Source: Nocardia arizonensis
GTDB taxonomy: Bacteria; Actinomycetota; Actinomycetes; Mycobacteriales; Mycobacteriaceae
Length of the DNA: 64,000 nt
Assembly: GCF_001310275.1 (NCBI RefSeq)
Contig: NZ_LGYZ01000116.1
Coordinates: forward strand, 46,095-110,094
Direction of reading: 5' to 3'
The position numbers and the translations under genes were made by a program. Shown piece after piece: positions 34,701 through 42,730 of the stretch (position 1 is its first letter; the number at the start of each line of letters is the position of its first letter). The notes beneath the pieces are model-generated. The model saw nothing but the letters and a program-made list of their open reading frames with translations, was not told the origin of the DNA and made no database searches.

Positions 34701-35961
34701 CCTTGATGTCGCCGTCGGACATCGCGCGAAACATCTCGATGGTGCCCGGTCCCGATTCGGTGCGCAGCGTGCCCGGTTCCAGTTCCCACACGGTCTCGAC
34801 GAAGCCGCGGTCGGCGGCCGAAAGGACGCTGCGCTGGCCGGGCAGTCCCGGGCCCATGTAGCCCATCTCGCGCCCGCCCATGGCATTGGGTTGGCCGGTG
34901 AGCGAGAAGGGGCCGCTGCCGCGGCGGCAGATGGCGCCGGTGGCCAGGTGCAGATTGCACAGCGCGTTGGTGTTCCAGGTGCCGTGGGTGGATTGGTTCA
35001 GCCCCATCGTCCACAGCGACATCCACTCCCGTGCCGCCCCGATCCACTCGGCCGCGGTACGGATATCGGCTTCGGCGAGTCCGGTGATCTCGGCGACCCG
35101 CGCCGGGGTGTACTCGGCGAGGAATTCCGGCATCGCATCCCACCCTTGGGTGTGCTCGGCGATGAATTCCGCGTCGATCGCGCCGTTGTCGACCAGCAGG
35201 TGGAGTATGCCGTTGAGCAGCGCCAGGTCGGTGCCCGGTTTCAACTGGAGGAACAGGTCGGCGCGGGCGGCGGTGTCGGTGCGGCGCGGATCGACCACGA
35301 TGAGTTTCGCGCCCGCCTTGAGCCGGTCGGCCATCCGCAGGTACAGGATCGGATGGCAGTCGGCCATATTCGCGCCGATCACGAAGAACAGATCGGCGTA
35401 GTCGAAATCCTCGTAGGAGCCGGGCGGCCCGTCCGCGCCCAGCGACTGCTTGTATCCGGTGCCCGCACTCGCCATGCACAGTCGCGAATTCGCCTCGATG
35501 TGCACCGTGCGCAGATACCCCTTGGCCAATTTGGTGGCCAGATACTGCGCTTCCAGCGACATCTGCCCGGAGACGTAGAGCGCGATGGCGTCGGGACCGT
35601 GTTCGTCGAGGATGGCGCGCAGCCGCCGCGCCGCCTCGGCGACCGCGGCGTCCACAGCGACCGGCACCGGCGCGCCGCCGCGTTCCGGGCGACGGTAGGC
35701 GGTCTCCATGCGACCCGGTGTGCGCATGAGTTCGAGGTGGGTCGCGCCCTTGGTGCACAGCCGCCCGCCGTTCGACGGATGCGCCTTGTCACCGCTGATC
35801 TTGGTGATCCTGGTCGGCCCCGGACCGTCGTCGGAGGTCTGCACGGTGATGCCGCAGCCGACGCCGCAGTACGAACACTGCGTGTTGACCGCGCCCGTGG
35901 CGCGTCCCGTACCCGCATCCGACATGTTTCCGATAATGCCGAGCGGGGGTTTGCGTGGCAT
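31738..35961 (-). CDS. Fused assimilatory nitrate reductase / CysJ-like diflavin reductase
   Basis: One open frame of about 1,407 residues. Residues ~25-735 are a molybdopterin oxidoreductase of NasC/NarB type with an N-terminal [4Fe-4S] site (C29, C32, C36, C69), LCMASAGTGYKQSLG, and a C-terminal Mo-binding domain (LNTGRLQHQWHTMTKTG). Residues ~770-830 match the CysJ leader (LSGYLAALQSLP). Residues ~837-980 are a flavodoxin (WASQTGTAEEF, FALGDSSYDDF), ~1030-1230 the FAD domain (QPRQYSISSSPLV), ~1260-1407 the NADPH domain (GPGTGIAPFRGF ... YVCGDAARMAKDV). So NADPH electrons can reach nitrate within one polypeptide. ATG 35961 is 8 bases after GATAAC; ATG 35925 is the alternative. No nitrite reductase gene is nearby. 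Confidence 0.92.
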   Translation of the reverse strand: MPRKPPLGIIGNMSDAGTGRATGAVNTQCSYCGVGCGITVQTSDDGPGPTRITKISGDKAHPSNGGRLCTKGATHLELMRTPGRMETAYRRPERGGAPVPVAVDAAVAEAARRLRAILDEHGPDAIALYVSGQMSLEAQYLATKLAKGYLRTVHIEANSRLCMASAGTGYKQSLGADGPPGSYEDFDYADLFFVIGANMADCHPILYLRMADRLKAGAKLIVVDPRRTDTAARADLFLQLKPGTDLALLNGILHLLVDNGAIDAEFIAEHTQGWDAMPEFLAEYTPARVAEITGLAEADIRTAAEWIGAAREWMSLWTMGLNQSTHGTWNTNALCNLHLATGAICRRGSGPFSLTGQPNAMGGREMGYMGPGLPGQRSVLSAADRGFVETVWELEPGTLRTESGPGTIEMFRAMSDGDIKAAWIICTNPVASVANRKTVIAGLEAAELVIAQDTYTETATNSYADLLLPATLWAEADALMVNSERTVTLLRQSVPPVGDARADWLLIAQVATAMGFPGFDFASAAEVFAEIQRFANPATGYDLRGMSHEALREGPMQWPCADPGKRRNPIRYVNDGVSQRPHVDEDGRRPRLAFATPSRKAVFWARPHMSPAEMPDDDYPFTLNTGRLQHQWHTMTKTGKIGKLTKLTGAPFIEVHPEDAERLGVRPGDQLELTSRRGRAVLPVRISDRVRPGDCFAPFHWNDEQGEYLTINAVTNDAVDADSLQPEFKACAVALRRVAPLPAANTAPAPVGEQPHPLAVMLGLDTAVTPTLSDIEQIYLSGYLAALQSLPVIGQPVLPESAPLSARSRTWIDGLLAGMYSRTAAGSGGESVPAASAVTVLWASQTGTAEEFAAEVAERLATAGLTPRLVDMDSCALDALTGDALLISSTFGDGGPPDNGADFWDRLRESAQRFTGLRYAVFALGDSSYDDFCGHGRKLDATLAERGATRLLERVDSEPDFREAGREWLTRVVDALGGAGGSEPPVEAEVAVAHHAPTPHAPSGGTMTLARPGPASRATRATAVFTREAPFTRNAPLTAALIRNEPLSLGDSAKEVRRFGFDLRDLDAGYEVGDALGIWPANCESLVAEWLAATGLDGRRGVEVDGREIALTEALRTHYDITKVGPDLLGFIAERNPNQQLAKLLRRDNRNELAGYLWDRQAVDVLRDFPVRADLVEWLGALKKMQPRQYSISSSPLVSPYEVELTVGVVRFGDPTATGSAARRGGVCSTFLADRAGDGTPRVPIFLQRAPHFRPPLDPNVPMIMVGPGTGIAPFRGFLHERRALGARGRNWLFFGDQHAAQHFYYRAELEDMFRSGFLTRLDLAFSRDQRERIYVQHRMIEHGAELWSWLRDGAHLYVCGDAARMAKDVDDALLRIARIHGKLDDAGAAAFKKQLVADKRYVRDVY

Positions 35962-36150
35962 TACCCAGCGTTATCGCCAGGTGACAAAGATCCTCACAGC
36001 CGATGTCCGCGGCGGTGAGCCGTCGCTCGCGGGGCCGCGTCCGTCTCGATATCAACCCGCTGAACTGGCACGACGCGGGGTTCGGGCGCGACCGTGAACC
36101 GCGGCGCGGCGACAGTCGAGTTCAGACGTGAGAGACCTCACGCCGGATGC

Positions 36151-36861
36151 TCACAGTTTGTAGGCACGGTGCAGCGCCACGATGCCGCCCGAGAGGTTCC
36201 GCCATTTGACCGAAGACCAACCGGTATCGGCGATGCGGATCGCCAACTGCCGCTGATTCGGCCAGGCGCGAATGGATTCGGCCAGGTAGACATAGGCGTC
36301 GGGGTTGCTGCTGACCGCGCGCGCCACCCGGGGCAGCGCCTTCATCAGATACTCCATGTAGACCGTTTTGAATCCGGGGATGACCGGTGTGGAGAACTCG
36401 CACACCACCAGCCGCCCGCCCGGCTTGGTGACACGTAGCATCTCGCGCAGCGCCGTCCGGCTGTCGGAGATATTGCGTAGGCCGTAGGAGATGGTCACCG
36501 CGTCGAAGGAATCGTCGGCGAACGGCAGGGCGGTCGCGTCGGCCGCGACCATCGGCACCGGGCGATGGCTTCCGGCGGCGAGCATGCCCTTCGAGAAGTC
36601 TGCCGCCAGACACCAGGCGCCGGTCCTGGCCAGGTCGAGCGTGGAGATGCCGGTACCGGCGGCGAGGTCGAGCACCCGTTCGCCGGGGCGCGGTGCCACC
36701 GCTTTGCGCACCGCCCACCGCCAGTAGCGGTCCTGTCCCGCGGAGATCACGGTGTTGGTGATGTCGTATCGCTTCGCGACCCCGTCGAACATCGACGCGA
36801 CCTCGCTCGGCTGCTTGTCGAGCGAGGCTCGAACCGATTCCCGCTGCTCTGTTTCCGCCAC
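36151..36861 (-). CDS. menG: Demethylmenaquinone methyltransferase
   Basis: MenG/UbiE methylates demethylmenaquinone with SAM, the final aromatic step. 236 residues; the SAM motif I is VLDLAAGTGISTLDLA, and the UbiE signatures are YDITNTVISAGQDRYWR and SYGLRNISDSRTALREMLRVTKPGGR. The last residues are GGIVALHRAYKL. GTG 36861 is chosen because TAGGGT lies 7 bases upstream; an open frame continues 18 codons further. The following gene downstream (mgtA) is also its neighbour in M. tuberculosis (Rv0557-Rv0558). Confidence 0.94.
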   Translation of the reverse strand: MAETEQRESVRASLDKQPSEVASMFDGVAKRYDITNTVISAGQDRYWRWAVRKAVAPRPGERVLDLAAGTGISTLDLARTGAWCLAADFSKGMLAAGSHRPVPMVAADATALPFADDSFDAVTISYGLRNISDSRTALREMLRVTKPGGRLVVCEFSTPVIPGFKTVYMEYLMKALPRVARAVSSNPDAYVYLAESIRAWPNQRQLAIRIADTGWSSVKWRNLSGGIVALHRAYKL

Positions 36862-36868
36862 GGCGTCG

Positions 36869-36874
36869 ACCCTA
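36869..36874 (-). promoter_or_regulatory. -10 element (TAGGGT) of a leaderless menG transcript
   Basis: TAGGGT read on the minus strand, then 7 bases, then the GTG of menG. Confidence 0.55.
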
Positions 36875-36946
36875 GTGCGCGCCGGGTCCGCCCGGCCACG
36901 CCGCCGGGACATCATGGCTCGGACAGCGGGCGCGCGGCCCGGTTGT

Positions 36947-38089
36947 TCAGGCGGTATGCGTCATCCGCAGCTGGATACCGGTCACCTCGCGGTAGTGGCC
37001 CATGAGCTCGGTGCAGATCGCGGGCCAGGTGCGATGCAGCACCGACTTGCGCGCCGCGGTCGCGAATCGGGTGCGAACCTGCGGATCGCGCAGCGCCGCG
37101 ACCGCGCTCGGCAGCAACTCCTCGAAACGATCCACCGGCAGCAGGTAGCCGTTGCGGCAGTGCGCGATGAGATCGCGCGGGCCGCCCGCGTCCGGGCCGA
37201 TCACCGGGACGCCCGAGGACAGCGCCTCCTGTACGCCCTGGCAGAACGTCTCGTGTTCGCCCGCGTGCACCATCACGTCCAGGCTGGCGTATGCCTGCGC
37301 CAGGATCTCCCCGCCCAGTTCGCCGGTGAACACCGCGTTCGGCATGCGCCGGGCGAGTTCCGGGCGATCCGGTCCGTCACCGACGATGACCAGCTGGATA
37401 TCGGGATCGTGGGCCAGCACGGCCAGCCGCTCCACATGCTTCTCCGGCGCGAGTCGCCCGACGAAGCCGACCAGCAGCTTGTCCGAACCCCCCAGCCACT
37501 GATCGCGCAGGTCGGCGCGACGCGCGGACGGGGTGAAGCGGGCGATGTCGACACCGCGACCCCAGCGGTGCACCCGCGGAATGCCGTGGCGGGCCAGATC
37601 CGCGGCGGCGGCGCTGGACGGGGCGAGGGTGCGGGTCGCGCCCTCGTGGATACGGCGGGTCCAGCGCCAGGCGGCGCGCTCGGCGAGGCCGAGGCCGTAG
37701 CTCTTGGCGAATCCGGCCACGTCGGTCTGGTAGACGGCCACCGTCGGCAGATCCAACCGCACGGCCGCGCCGAGTCCGCCCGCGCCGAGCAGGAACGGCG
37801 AGGCCAGATGCACAACGTCGGCGTCGAACGCGCCGATCGCGGCCGTCATACCGGGTTGCGGCAGACCGACCGGAAGCGAGCTGATCTTCGGCACCATCAC
37901 CGCAGGCACCCGGTGCACCGCGAAACGTCCGTGGTGCCGGGGCGCGCGCGGCTGCCCGCGTAGCGAGTCGGGCGCGATCACCATGGCCTCGTGTCCGTTT
38001 CGGTCCAGATGGTCCAGCACCTGGAGAACGGAGTTGACGACACCGTTCATATTCGGCAGGAACGACTCCGAAACGATGGCTACACGCAC
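36947..38089 (-). CDS. mgtA: GDP-mannose-dependent alpha-mannosyltransferase (MgtA-like, GT4)
   Basis: 380 residues with the two Rossmann domains of GT-B enzymes. The N-terminus RVAIVSESFLPNMNGVVNSV and the C-terminal EX7E-type region EHETFCQGVQEALSSGVPVIG (donor-binding glutamates) place it in family GT4. In M. tuberculosis the same locus (Rv0557, mgtA/pimB) makes a mannosylated glucuronosyl-diacylglycerol, an anchor of lipomannan-like glycans. Synteny with menG supports this identity; specificity cannot be proved from sequence. The start GTG 38089 is 6 bases after CAGGCT. Confidence 0.87.
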   Translation of the reverse strand: MRVAIVSESFLPNMNGVVNSVLQVLDHLDRNGHEAMVIAPDSLRGQPRAPRHHGRFAVHRVPAVMVPKISSLPVGLPQPGMTAAIGAFDADVVHLASPFLLGAGGLGAAVRLDLPTVAVYQTDVAGFAKSYGLGLAERAAWRWTRRIHEGATRTLAPSSAAAADLARHGIPRVHRWGRGVDIARFTPSARRADLRDQWLGGSDKLLVGFVGRLAPEKHVERLAVLAHDPDIQLVIVGDGPDRPELARRMPNAVFTGELGGEILAQAYASLDVMVHAGEHETFCQGVQEALSSGVPVIGPDAGGPRDLIAHCRNGYLLPVDRFEELLPSAVAALRDPQVRTRFATAARKSVLHRTWPAICTELMGHYREVTGIQLRMTHTA

Positions 38090-38095
38090 ACACCC

Positions 38096-38101
38096 AGCCT
38101 G
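38096..38101 (-). promoter_or_regulatory. Possible -10 (CAGGCT) of a leaderless mgtA transcript
   Basis: CAGGCT read on the minus strand lies 6 bases before the mgtA GTG. Confidence 0.4.
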
Positions 38102-38123
38102 CCGGGCGCAGCGCGCGGACCCG

Positions 38124-38603
38124 TCACGCAGACGTGACACTCGAGGAAACGTCCGGCGAACGATTGGCGCGGCGCCCCGCGCGCCGCAGGATGAACAGAA
38201 CGGGCAGGGCCACCAGCCAGACCACGGCGATCACCGAGGCCGCGGGCAGCAGCGCGACCCGAACGTCGCGTCCGGCGACCCGGACCAGATCGGGATCGGC
38301 GCGGTTGTACTCCACGTTGATCCGTTCACCCGCCGTCAGATTGGTCGGGTACAACACGCCGACCTTCGGATTGTGCGTCTCCCCGTCCGGCGTGACATAG
38401 ATGACCGCCGACCGCAGCCGACCCGCCGAGAGCACCTCGGCGGTGGTCACGCCCCTGTCCGAGCTGATCAGACAGTCGTTGCGCCAAGCGGCCAACACGA
38501 GCAGCACCATGAGCACGCTGACCACCGTGGCCGCGGCGCAGACGCCGATCCAGGCGCGCCGCAGGCGGATCTGCCGCCTTTCGGACTGGGTGGTTTCCGA
38601 CAC
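38124..38603 (-). CDS. DUF3592-type membrane protein
   Basis: 159 residues: an N-terminal helix (~19-40, GVCAAATVVSVLMVLLVLAA), an exported domain with the DUF3592-like strand pattern (GVTTAEVLSAG, VGVLYPTNLTAGERINVEYNRADPDLVRVAG), and a second helix (~118-138, VIAVVWLVALPVLFIL). GTG 38603 is 6 bases after TAGCCT. It sits in the place of Rv0556, beside mgtA, and may assist envelope glycan synthesis; that link is only positional. Confidence 0.82.
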   Translation of the reverse strand: MSETTQSERRQIRLRRAWIGVCAAATVVSVLMVLLVLAAWRNDCLISSDRGVTTAEVLSAGRLRSAVIYVTPDGETHNPKVGVLYPTNLTAGERINVEYNRADPDLVRVAGRDVRVALLPAASVIAVVWLVALPVLFILRRAGRRANRSPDVSSSVTSA

Positions 38604-38609
38604 CGCAAC

Positions 38610-38615
38610 AGGCTA
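38610..38615 (-). promoter_or_regulatory. -10 element (TAGCCT) of a leaderless transcript (minus)
   Basis: TAGCCT is 6 bases before GTG 38603 and is back to back with the TACCGT element of the divergent DUF2505 gene. Confidence 0.5.
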
Positions 38616-38629
38616 CCGACCCGTTCGAC

Positions 38630-38635
38630 TACCGT
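38630..38635 (+). promoter_or_regulatory. -10 element (TACCGT) of a leaderless transcript (plus)
   Basis: TACCGT lies 8 bases before ATG 38644. The two divergent -10 elements are only 14 bases apart, so the two promoters must share DNA. Confidence 0.45.
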
Positions 38636-38643
38636 ATGAGGCC

Positions 38644-39150
38644 ATGCCCCGAAAATTCAGCTTCACCGTGCCCTACACAGTCCCGGTCGAAGATCTTCAC
38701 CGGGCACTCGTTGGCGACGACGTCTGGCGTGCCCGTTTCGCCGAGGCGACAACGGCCACCCTCGAACTCTCGCATCCCGACGGCGCGAACACCATTCGTA
38801 TATATATGCGCGAAAAGGCGAATCAGGACAAGGTGCCCGGCATCGTGAGGAAGGTGCTCAAGAGCGATCTCGTGATCTCGCGCACCGACCACTGGCACGG
38901 GCTCGACGGCGGCACCGCCAAGGGCGTGTTCGAGGGCGAGACCTCGGGCATCGCGGGCAACATGTCGGGCAGTTACGAAATGCGGGCGACCGCCGCGGGT
39001 TCGGAGATCGCGGTGGTCGGTGTCGTCCAGGTCAAGGTCGCCCTCGTCGGCGGTGCGATCGAACCGCTGGCCGAACAGCTGTACCGGCGGGTCCTCACCG
39101 GTGAACGCGACTTCATCCAGGAATGGGTGGTCGGTCGGACCGATGCCTGA
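38644..39150 (+). CDS. DUF2505 family protein (START-like)
   Basis: 168 residues. The start (PRKFSFTVPYTVPVEDLHRAL) and body (RTDHWHGLDGGTAKGVFEG, MRATAAGSEIAVVGVVQVKVALVGGAIE, RVLTGERDFIQEWV) fit the actinobacterial DUF2505 family, which has a lipid-binding START-like fold. The ligand is unknown; a location between mgtA and menJ suggests envelope lipid or quinone biology. It converges with menJ. Confidence 0.85.
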   Translation: MPRKFSFTVPYTVPVEDLHRALVGDDVWRARFAEATTATLELSHPDGANTIRIYMREKANQDKVPGIVRKVLKSDLVISRTDHWHGLDGGTAKGVFEGETSGIAGNMSGSYEMRATAAGSEIAVVGVVQVKVALVGGAIEPLAEQLYRRVLTGERDFIQEWVVGRTDA

Positions 39151-39190
39151 ACCAATTGCGGCGAGACCCGCGGCGGATTGTGCGCCACGC

Positions 39191-40450
39191 TCAGGAGAAG
39201 GGCGGGCGTTCGTCGAGCCGTAGTGAGGTGCGCCCCGCCGCCCGCCACGCGCGGGCGGTGAGGTCGACGTCCTCCTCGGTGACCAGATTGCCCATCACCC
39301 GCACGGCGGTGCGCTGGAGATACCGCGAGCGCATCACCGGCGGGCCGCCCATCGGCACCATTCGCGGGTGGGTGGCCAGCCCCGCGATCCGCCGGGCCAC
39401 CGAGAAGGTGCGCCCATAGCGAGCGCGCAGCAATTCCGGCCAGATCCGGGTCAGATCGGATTCGTCCAGCAGGTCGGCGAGCATGTGCCCGCCTTCGAGT
39501 CCGTAGTCGATGCCCTCGCCGTTGAGCGGATTCACACAGCCGGCGGCATCGCCGACCAGCACCCAATTGCGACCCGCGATCCCCGAGACCGCACCGCCCA
39601 TCGGCAGCAGCGCCGAAGCCACCGCGCGCAACTCGCCCTCGAACTCCCATTCCGCGAAGCGCAGCGAAGTGTAGTGGCGCAGCAGCGGTTTCAGCGCGAT
39701 ATGGGCGGGTCGCGCCTCGGTCGCCAGTGAACCGACCCCGATGTTCACCTCGCCATTGCCGAGCGGGAAGACCCAGCCGTAGCCGGGCACCAGCACATTG
39801 TCGGCGTCGCGCAGTTCCAGATGCGAGGTGATCCAGCGGTCGTCGCTGCGACCGGATTTGATGTAGGCGCGCGCCGCGGTGCCGTAGGCGTACCGCCGGT
39901 GCCACGCGCGTCCGAGCTTCTTGCCGATCGGGGAGCGCACGCCATCGGCGACCACAAGGACCCGGCACTCGACCGTGCTCACGCCGGCCGCCGTCTCGAC
40001 CGTCACGCTCGCGACCCGGTCGCCGTCGCGGATGATGTCGACCGCCTTCGCGCCGTCGATCACCCGTGCGCCGGATTCCATCGCGGTCGCCCGCAGCTTG
40101 TCGTCGAGTTCGGTTCGGGCGACAGCGCTTCCGTAACTCGGGAAGGAGCCGCCCGGCCAGCTGAGCAGTGCCTCGCGACCGAAGCCGGTCATGCGAAGAC
40201 CGTGGTTGACGGTGTGCGCGCGCAACCAGTCGCCGAGTCCGAGATGTTCGAGTTCCTTGGTGGCCCGCGGGGTAAGGCCGTCACCGCAGGTCTTGTCCCT
40301 TGGGAAGACCGCGGCATCGAGCAACAGCACGTCGCGGCCCGCGCGGGCCGCCCATGCGGCCGATGCCGATCCGGCCGGACCGGCGCCGATCACGAGCACC
40401 TCGGCGCGTTGCGGCAGCGCCCGCGGGGCTACGACATCCGGTGAACCCAT
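39191..40450 (-). CDS. menJ: Geranylgeranyl-reductase family protein, probable menaquinone reductase MenJ
   Basis: 419 residues. An FAD-binding GxGxxG (VLVIGAGPAGSASAAWAARAG) opens the protein; DKTCGDGLTPRA and the second FAD motif WVLVGDAAGCVNPLNGEGIDYGLEGGHMLA are typical of geranylgeranyl reductases. The M. tuberculosis orthologue at the same locus (Rv0561c, MenJ) saturates the beta-isoprene unit of menaquinone-9. Here the neighbour is again a polyprenyl synthase. ATG 40450 is used, as the upstream extension overlaps the grcC promoter region. Confidence 0.9.
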   Translation of the reverse strand: MGSPDVVAPRALPQRAEVLVIGAGPAGSASAAWAARAGRDVLLLDAAVFPRDKTCGDGLTPRATKELEHLGLGDWLRAHTVNHGLRMTGFGREALLSWPGGSFPSYGSAVARTELDDKLRATAMESGARVIDGAKAVDIIRDGDRVASVTVETAAGVSTVECRVLVVADGVRSPIGKKLGRAWHRRYAYGTAARAYIKSGRSDDRWITSHLELRDADNVLVPGYGWVFPLGNGEVNIGVGSLATEARPAHIALKPLLRHYTSLRFAEWEFEGELRAVASALLPMGGAVSGIAGRNWVLVGDAAGCVNPLNGEGIDYGLEGGHMLADLLDESDLTRIWPELLRARYGRTFSVARRIAGLATHPRMVPMGGPPVMRSRYLQRTAVRVMGNLVTEEDVDLTARAWRAAGRTSLRLDERPPFS

Positions 40451-40591
40451 GGCCCCATACTCGCAGGGCGATCCGAGCGGTGTCGACGGCGGGAGCCCGG
40501 TACGGCCGCGCGCCGGGAAACCGGCCGTGTGGCAAGGTGGCCGATACACGGCATAGTGACGGTGTTCATGGGCCGCGCGGCGCGGACACGC

Positions 40592-40597
40592 TAGGTT
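40592..40597 (+). promoter_or_regulatory. -10 element (TAGGTT) of a leaderless transcript
   Basis: TAGGTT lies exactly 7 bases before GTG 40605, supporting that start over ATG 40635, which has a GGAGA-like ribosome-binding site. Confidence 0.5.
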
Positions 40598-40604
40598 CAT
40601 CACC

Positions 40605-41657
40605 GTGGGGTCGGACGTATCGCTGGGAGAAGGTATGAGCACATCGGCTGTGACAGAGCAGAGCACGGTGGTGGCCGGGGTCGACCTCGGCGATACCGAA
40701 CTCGCGTCGACGGTGCGCGAAGGCCTCGACCAGGTCGAGAAACTTCTCATCGACGAACTATCCGACGGCGAGGATTTCCTCCAGGAAGCGGCGCTGCACC
40801 TGGCCAAGGCGGGCGGCAAGCGGTTCCGCCCGCTGTTCACCATCCTCACCGGACAACTCGGCCCCAACCCCGCAGATCCGGCGTTGATCACCGCGGGCAC
40901 CGTCGTGGAACTGGTCCATCTGGCCACCCTCTACCACGACGACGTCATGGACGAGGCGACCATGCGGCGCGGGGCCCCGAGCGTTAATTCCAGGTGGGGC
41001 AACAGCATAGCGATCCTCGCGGGCGACTACCTGTTCGCGCACGCGTCCCGGCTGACCTCGACGCTCGGACCCGACGCGGTCCGCATCATCGCCGAGACCT
41101 TCGCCGAATTGGTCACCGGTCAGATGCGCGAGACCATGGGCGCGCGCGAGTCGCAGGATCCCATCGAGCACTATCTGCGCGTGGTCTGGGAGAAGACCGG
41201 TTCGCTGATCGCGGCCTCGGGGCGCTTCGGCGGCACCTTCTCCGGCGCCGACGCCGATCACGTCGAGCGCCTGGCACGCCTCGGCGACGTGGTGGGCACC
41301 GCCTTCCAGATCTCCGACGACATCATCGACATCTCCTCGGCCTCCGAACAGTCCGGCAAGACCCCGGGCACCGATCTGCGCGAGGGTGTGCACACCCTGC
41401 CGGTGCTGTACGCGCTGCGCGAGGACGGCGCCGACGGCGACCGGTTGCGCACGCTGCTCGCGCGTCCGCTGGAGACCGATACCGAGGTCGAGGAGGCGCT
41501 CGCGCTGCTGGCCCGCTCGCCCGGGATGGGACAGGCCAAGGAGAAGTTGCGGCGCTACGCCGATATCGCGCACACCGAACTCGCCGCGCTGCCCGCGGGC
41601 CCGGCCAACGACGCGTTGGTGCGCCTGGTCTCTTACACGATCGACCGGGTGGGCTGA
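40605..41657 (+). CDS. grcC: Long-chain all-trans polyprenyl diphosphate synthase
   Basis: 350 residues. First Asp-rich motif LYHDDVMDEA (about residues 109-118) and second FQISDDIIDIS (about 237) bind the Mg-diphosphates; FRPLFTIL with the upstream KAGGKR is the IPP-binding segment. It makes the side chain (C40-C45) that MenA attaches to DHNA. M. tuberculosis grcC1 (Rv0562) has the same position next to menJ. The start at GTG 40605 follows a -10 by 7 bases; a start at ATG 40635 would remove only 10 residues. Confidence 0.92.
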   Translation: MGSDVSLGEGMSTSAVTEQSTVVAGVDLGDTELASTVREGLDQVEKLLIDELSDGEDFLQEAALHLAKAGGKRFRPLFTILTGQLGPNPADPALITAGTVVELVHLATLYHDDVMDEATMRRGAPSVNSRWGNSIAILAGDYLFAHASRLTSTLGPDAVRIIAETFAELVTGQMRETMGARESQDPIEHYLRVVWEKTGSLIAASGRFGGTFSGADADHVERLARLGDVVGTAFQISDDIIDISSASEQSGKTPGTDLREGVHTLPVLYALREDGADGDRLRTLLARPLETDTEVEEALALLARSPGMGQAKEKLRRYADIAHTELAALPAGPANDALVRLVSYTIDRVG

Positions 41658-41773
41658 TCCCGGCTGTCGGTGACCTCGCTACCGATCAGGAACCTTTACC
41701 CCTGTCCCGTCGTTGACCTGGTGTGACGCAATCGGGCCGCCCCGGCCGTGCCGTCGGGTTCGGCGCGATCGAG

Positions 41774-41779
41774 TACGGT
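41774..41779 (+). promoter_or_regulatory. Candidate -10 (TACGGT) for htpX
   Basis: TACGGT lies 47 bases before ATG 41827, which has GGCGGAG directly upstream as a ribosome-binding site. Confidence 0.3.
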
Positions 41780-41826
41780 GCGGTCGAGTCCGGCATCGAC
41801 AGGTGGAGAGGCGGGACAGGGCGGAG

Positions 41827-42702
41827 ATGCATTCATACGCGAACGGTCTGAAGACCGTCGGACTGATGGTCGGATTATCGGCGCTCATCGTTTTCGCGGG
41901 CGCCATGTTCCGCAGTCCGACGATTCTGGTCCTCGCGATCCTGCTGGCGGTCGGCGTGAATGCCTACGCCTATTTCAACAGCGACAAACTCGCGCTGCGG
42001 GCCATGCACGCGCAACCGGTCAGCGAACTCGAGGCGCCGGTGATGTACCGGATCGTGCGCGAACTCGCCACGACCGCGCGCCAGCCGATGCCGCGGCTCT
42101 ACATCAGCCCGACCAATGCCCCCAACGCCTTCGCCACCGGCCGCGATCCGCGTCACGCGGCGGTGTGCTGTACCAGCGGCATACTGTCGATCCTCGACGA
42201 GCGGGAATTGCGCGCGGTACTCGGGCACGAGCTCTCGCACGTCTACAACCGCGACATTCTCATTTCCTCGGTCGCGGGCGCGATGGCCGCGGTGATTTCC
42301 GGTCTGGCGAATCTGGCGTTCTTCGCCTCGGCATTCGGCGGGCGCGGCAACGGCGAAGGCCCGAATATTCTCGGCATCATCCTGGTGTCGCTGCTCGGGC
42401 CGATCGCGGCGACCTTGATCAAACTCGCGGTGTCGCGGTCTCGGGAATACCAGGCCGATCAGTCCGGCGCGGAATTGACCGGCGATCCGTTGGCGCTGGC
42501 GTCGGCGTTGCGCAAACTCGAGCGCGGGGTGCAGGCCGCGCCGCTGCCGCCGGAGCCGCAGCTCACGGCACAGTCGCATCTGATGATCGCCAACCCGTTC
42601 CGCACCGGTGAGCGCGCCGCGCGGTGGTTCTCGACCCATCCGCCGATGGCCGAGCGGATCGAGCGCTTGGAGCAGATGGCGGGCGGTCCGCGCACCTACT
42701 GA
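41827..42702 (+). CDS. htpX: Zinc metalloprotease HtpX
   Basis: 291 residues. Two N-terminal helices (LMVGLSALIVFAGAMF and TILVLAILLAVGVNAYAYF), the zinc motif HELSH in VLGHELSHVYNRD (about residue 136), two more helices, and the third zinc ligand in SREYQADQSGAELTG. HtpX is a membrane protease that removes damaged membrane proteins during envelope stress. It lies downstream of grcC as in mycobacteria (Rv0563). Confidence 0.95.
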   Translation: MHSYANGLKTVGLMVGLSALIVFAGAMFRSPTILVLAILLAVGVNAYAYFNSDKLALRAMHAQPVSELEAPVMYRIVRELATTARQPMPRLYISPTNAPNAFATGRDPRHAAVCCTSGILSILDERELRAVLGHELSHVYNRDILISSVAGAMAAVISGLANLAFFASAFGGRGNGEGPNILGIILVSLLGPIAATLIKLAVSRSREYQADQSGAELTGDPLALASALRKLERGVQAAPLPPEPQLTAQSHLMIANPFRTGERAARWFSTHPPMAERIERLEQMAGGPRTY

Positions 42703-42730
42703 GCCCGCGCCACCGAATTGCGCGTGCGTT

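Noticed and set aside
32962..36018. 1,018-residue frame on the plus strand
   Set aside because: It is fully antisense to the nitrate reductase fusion, whose domains are unmistakable.
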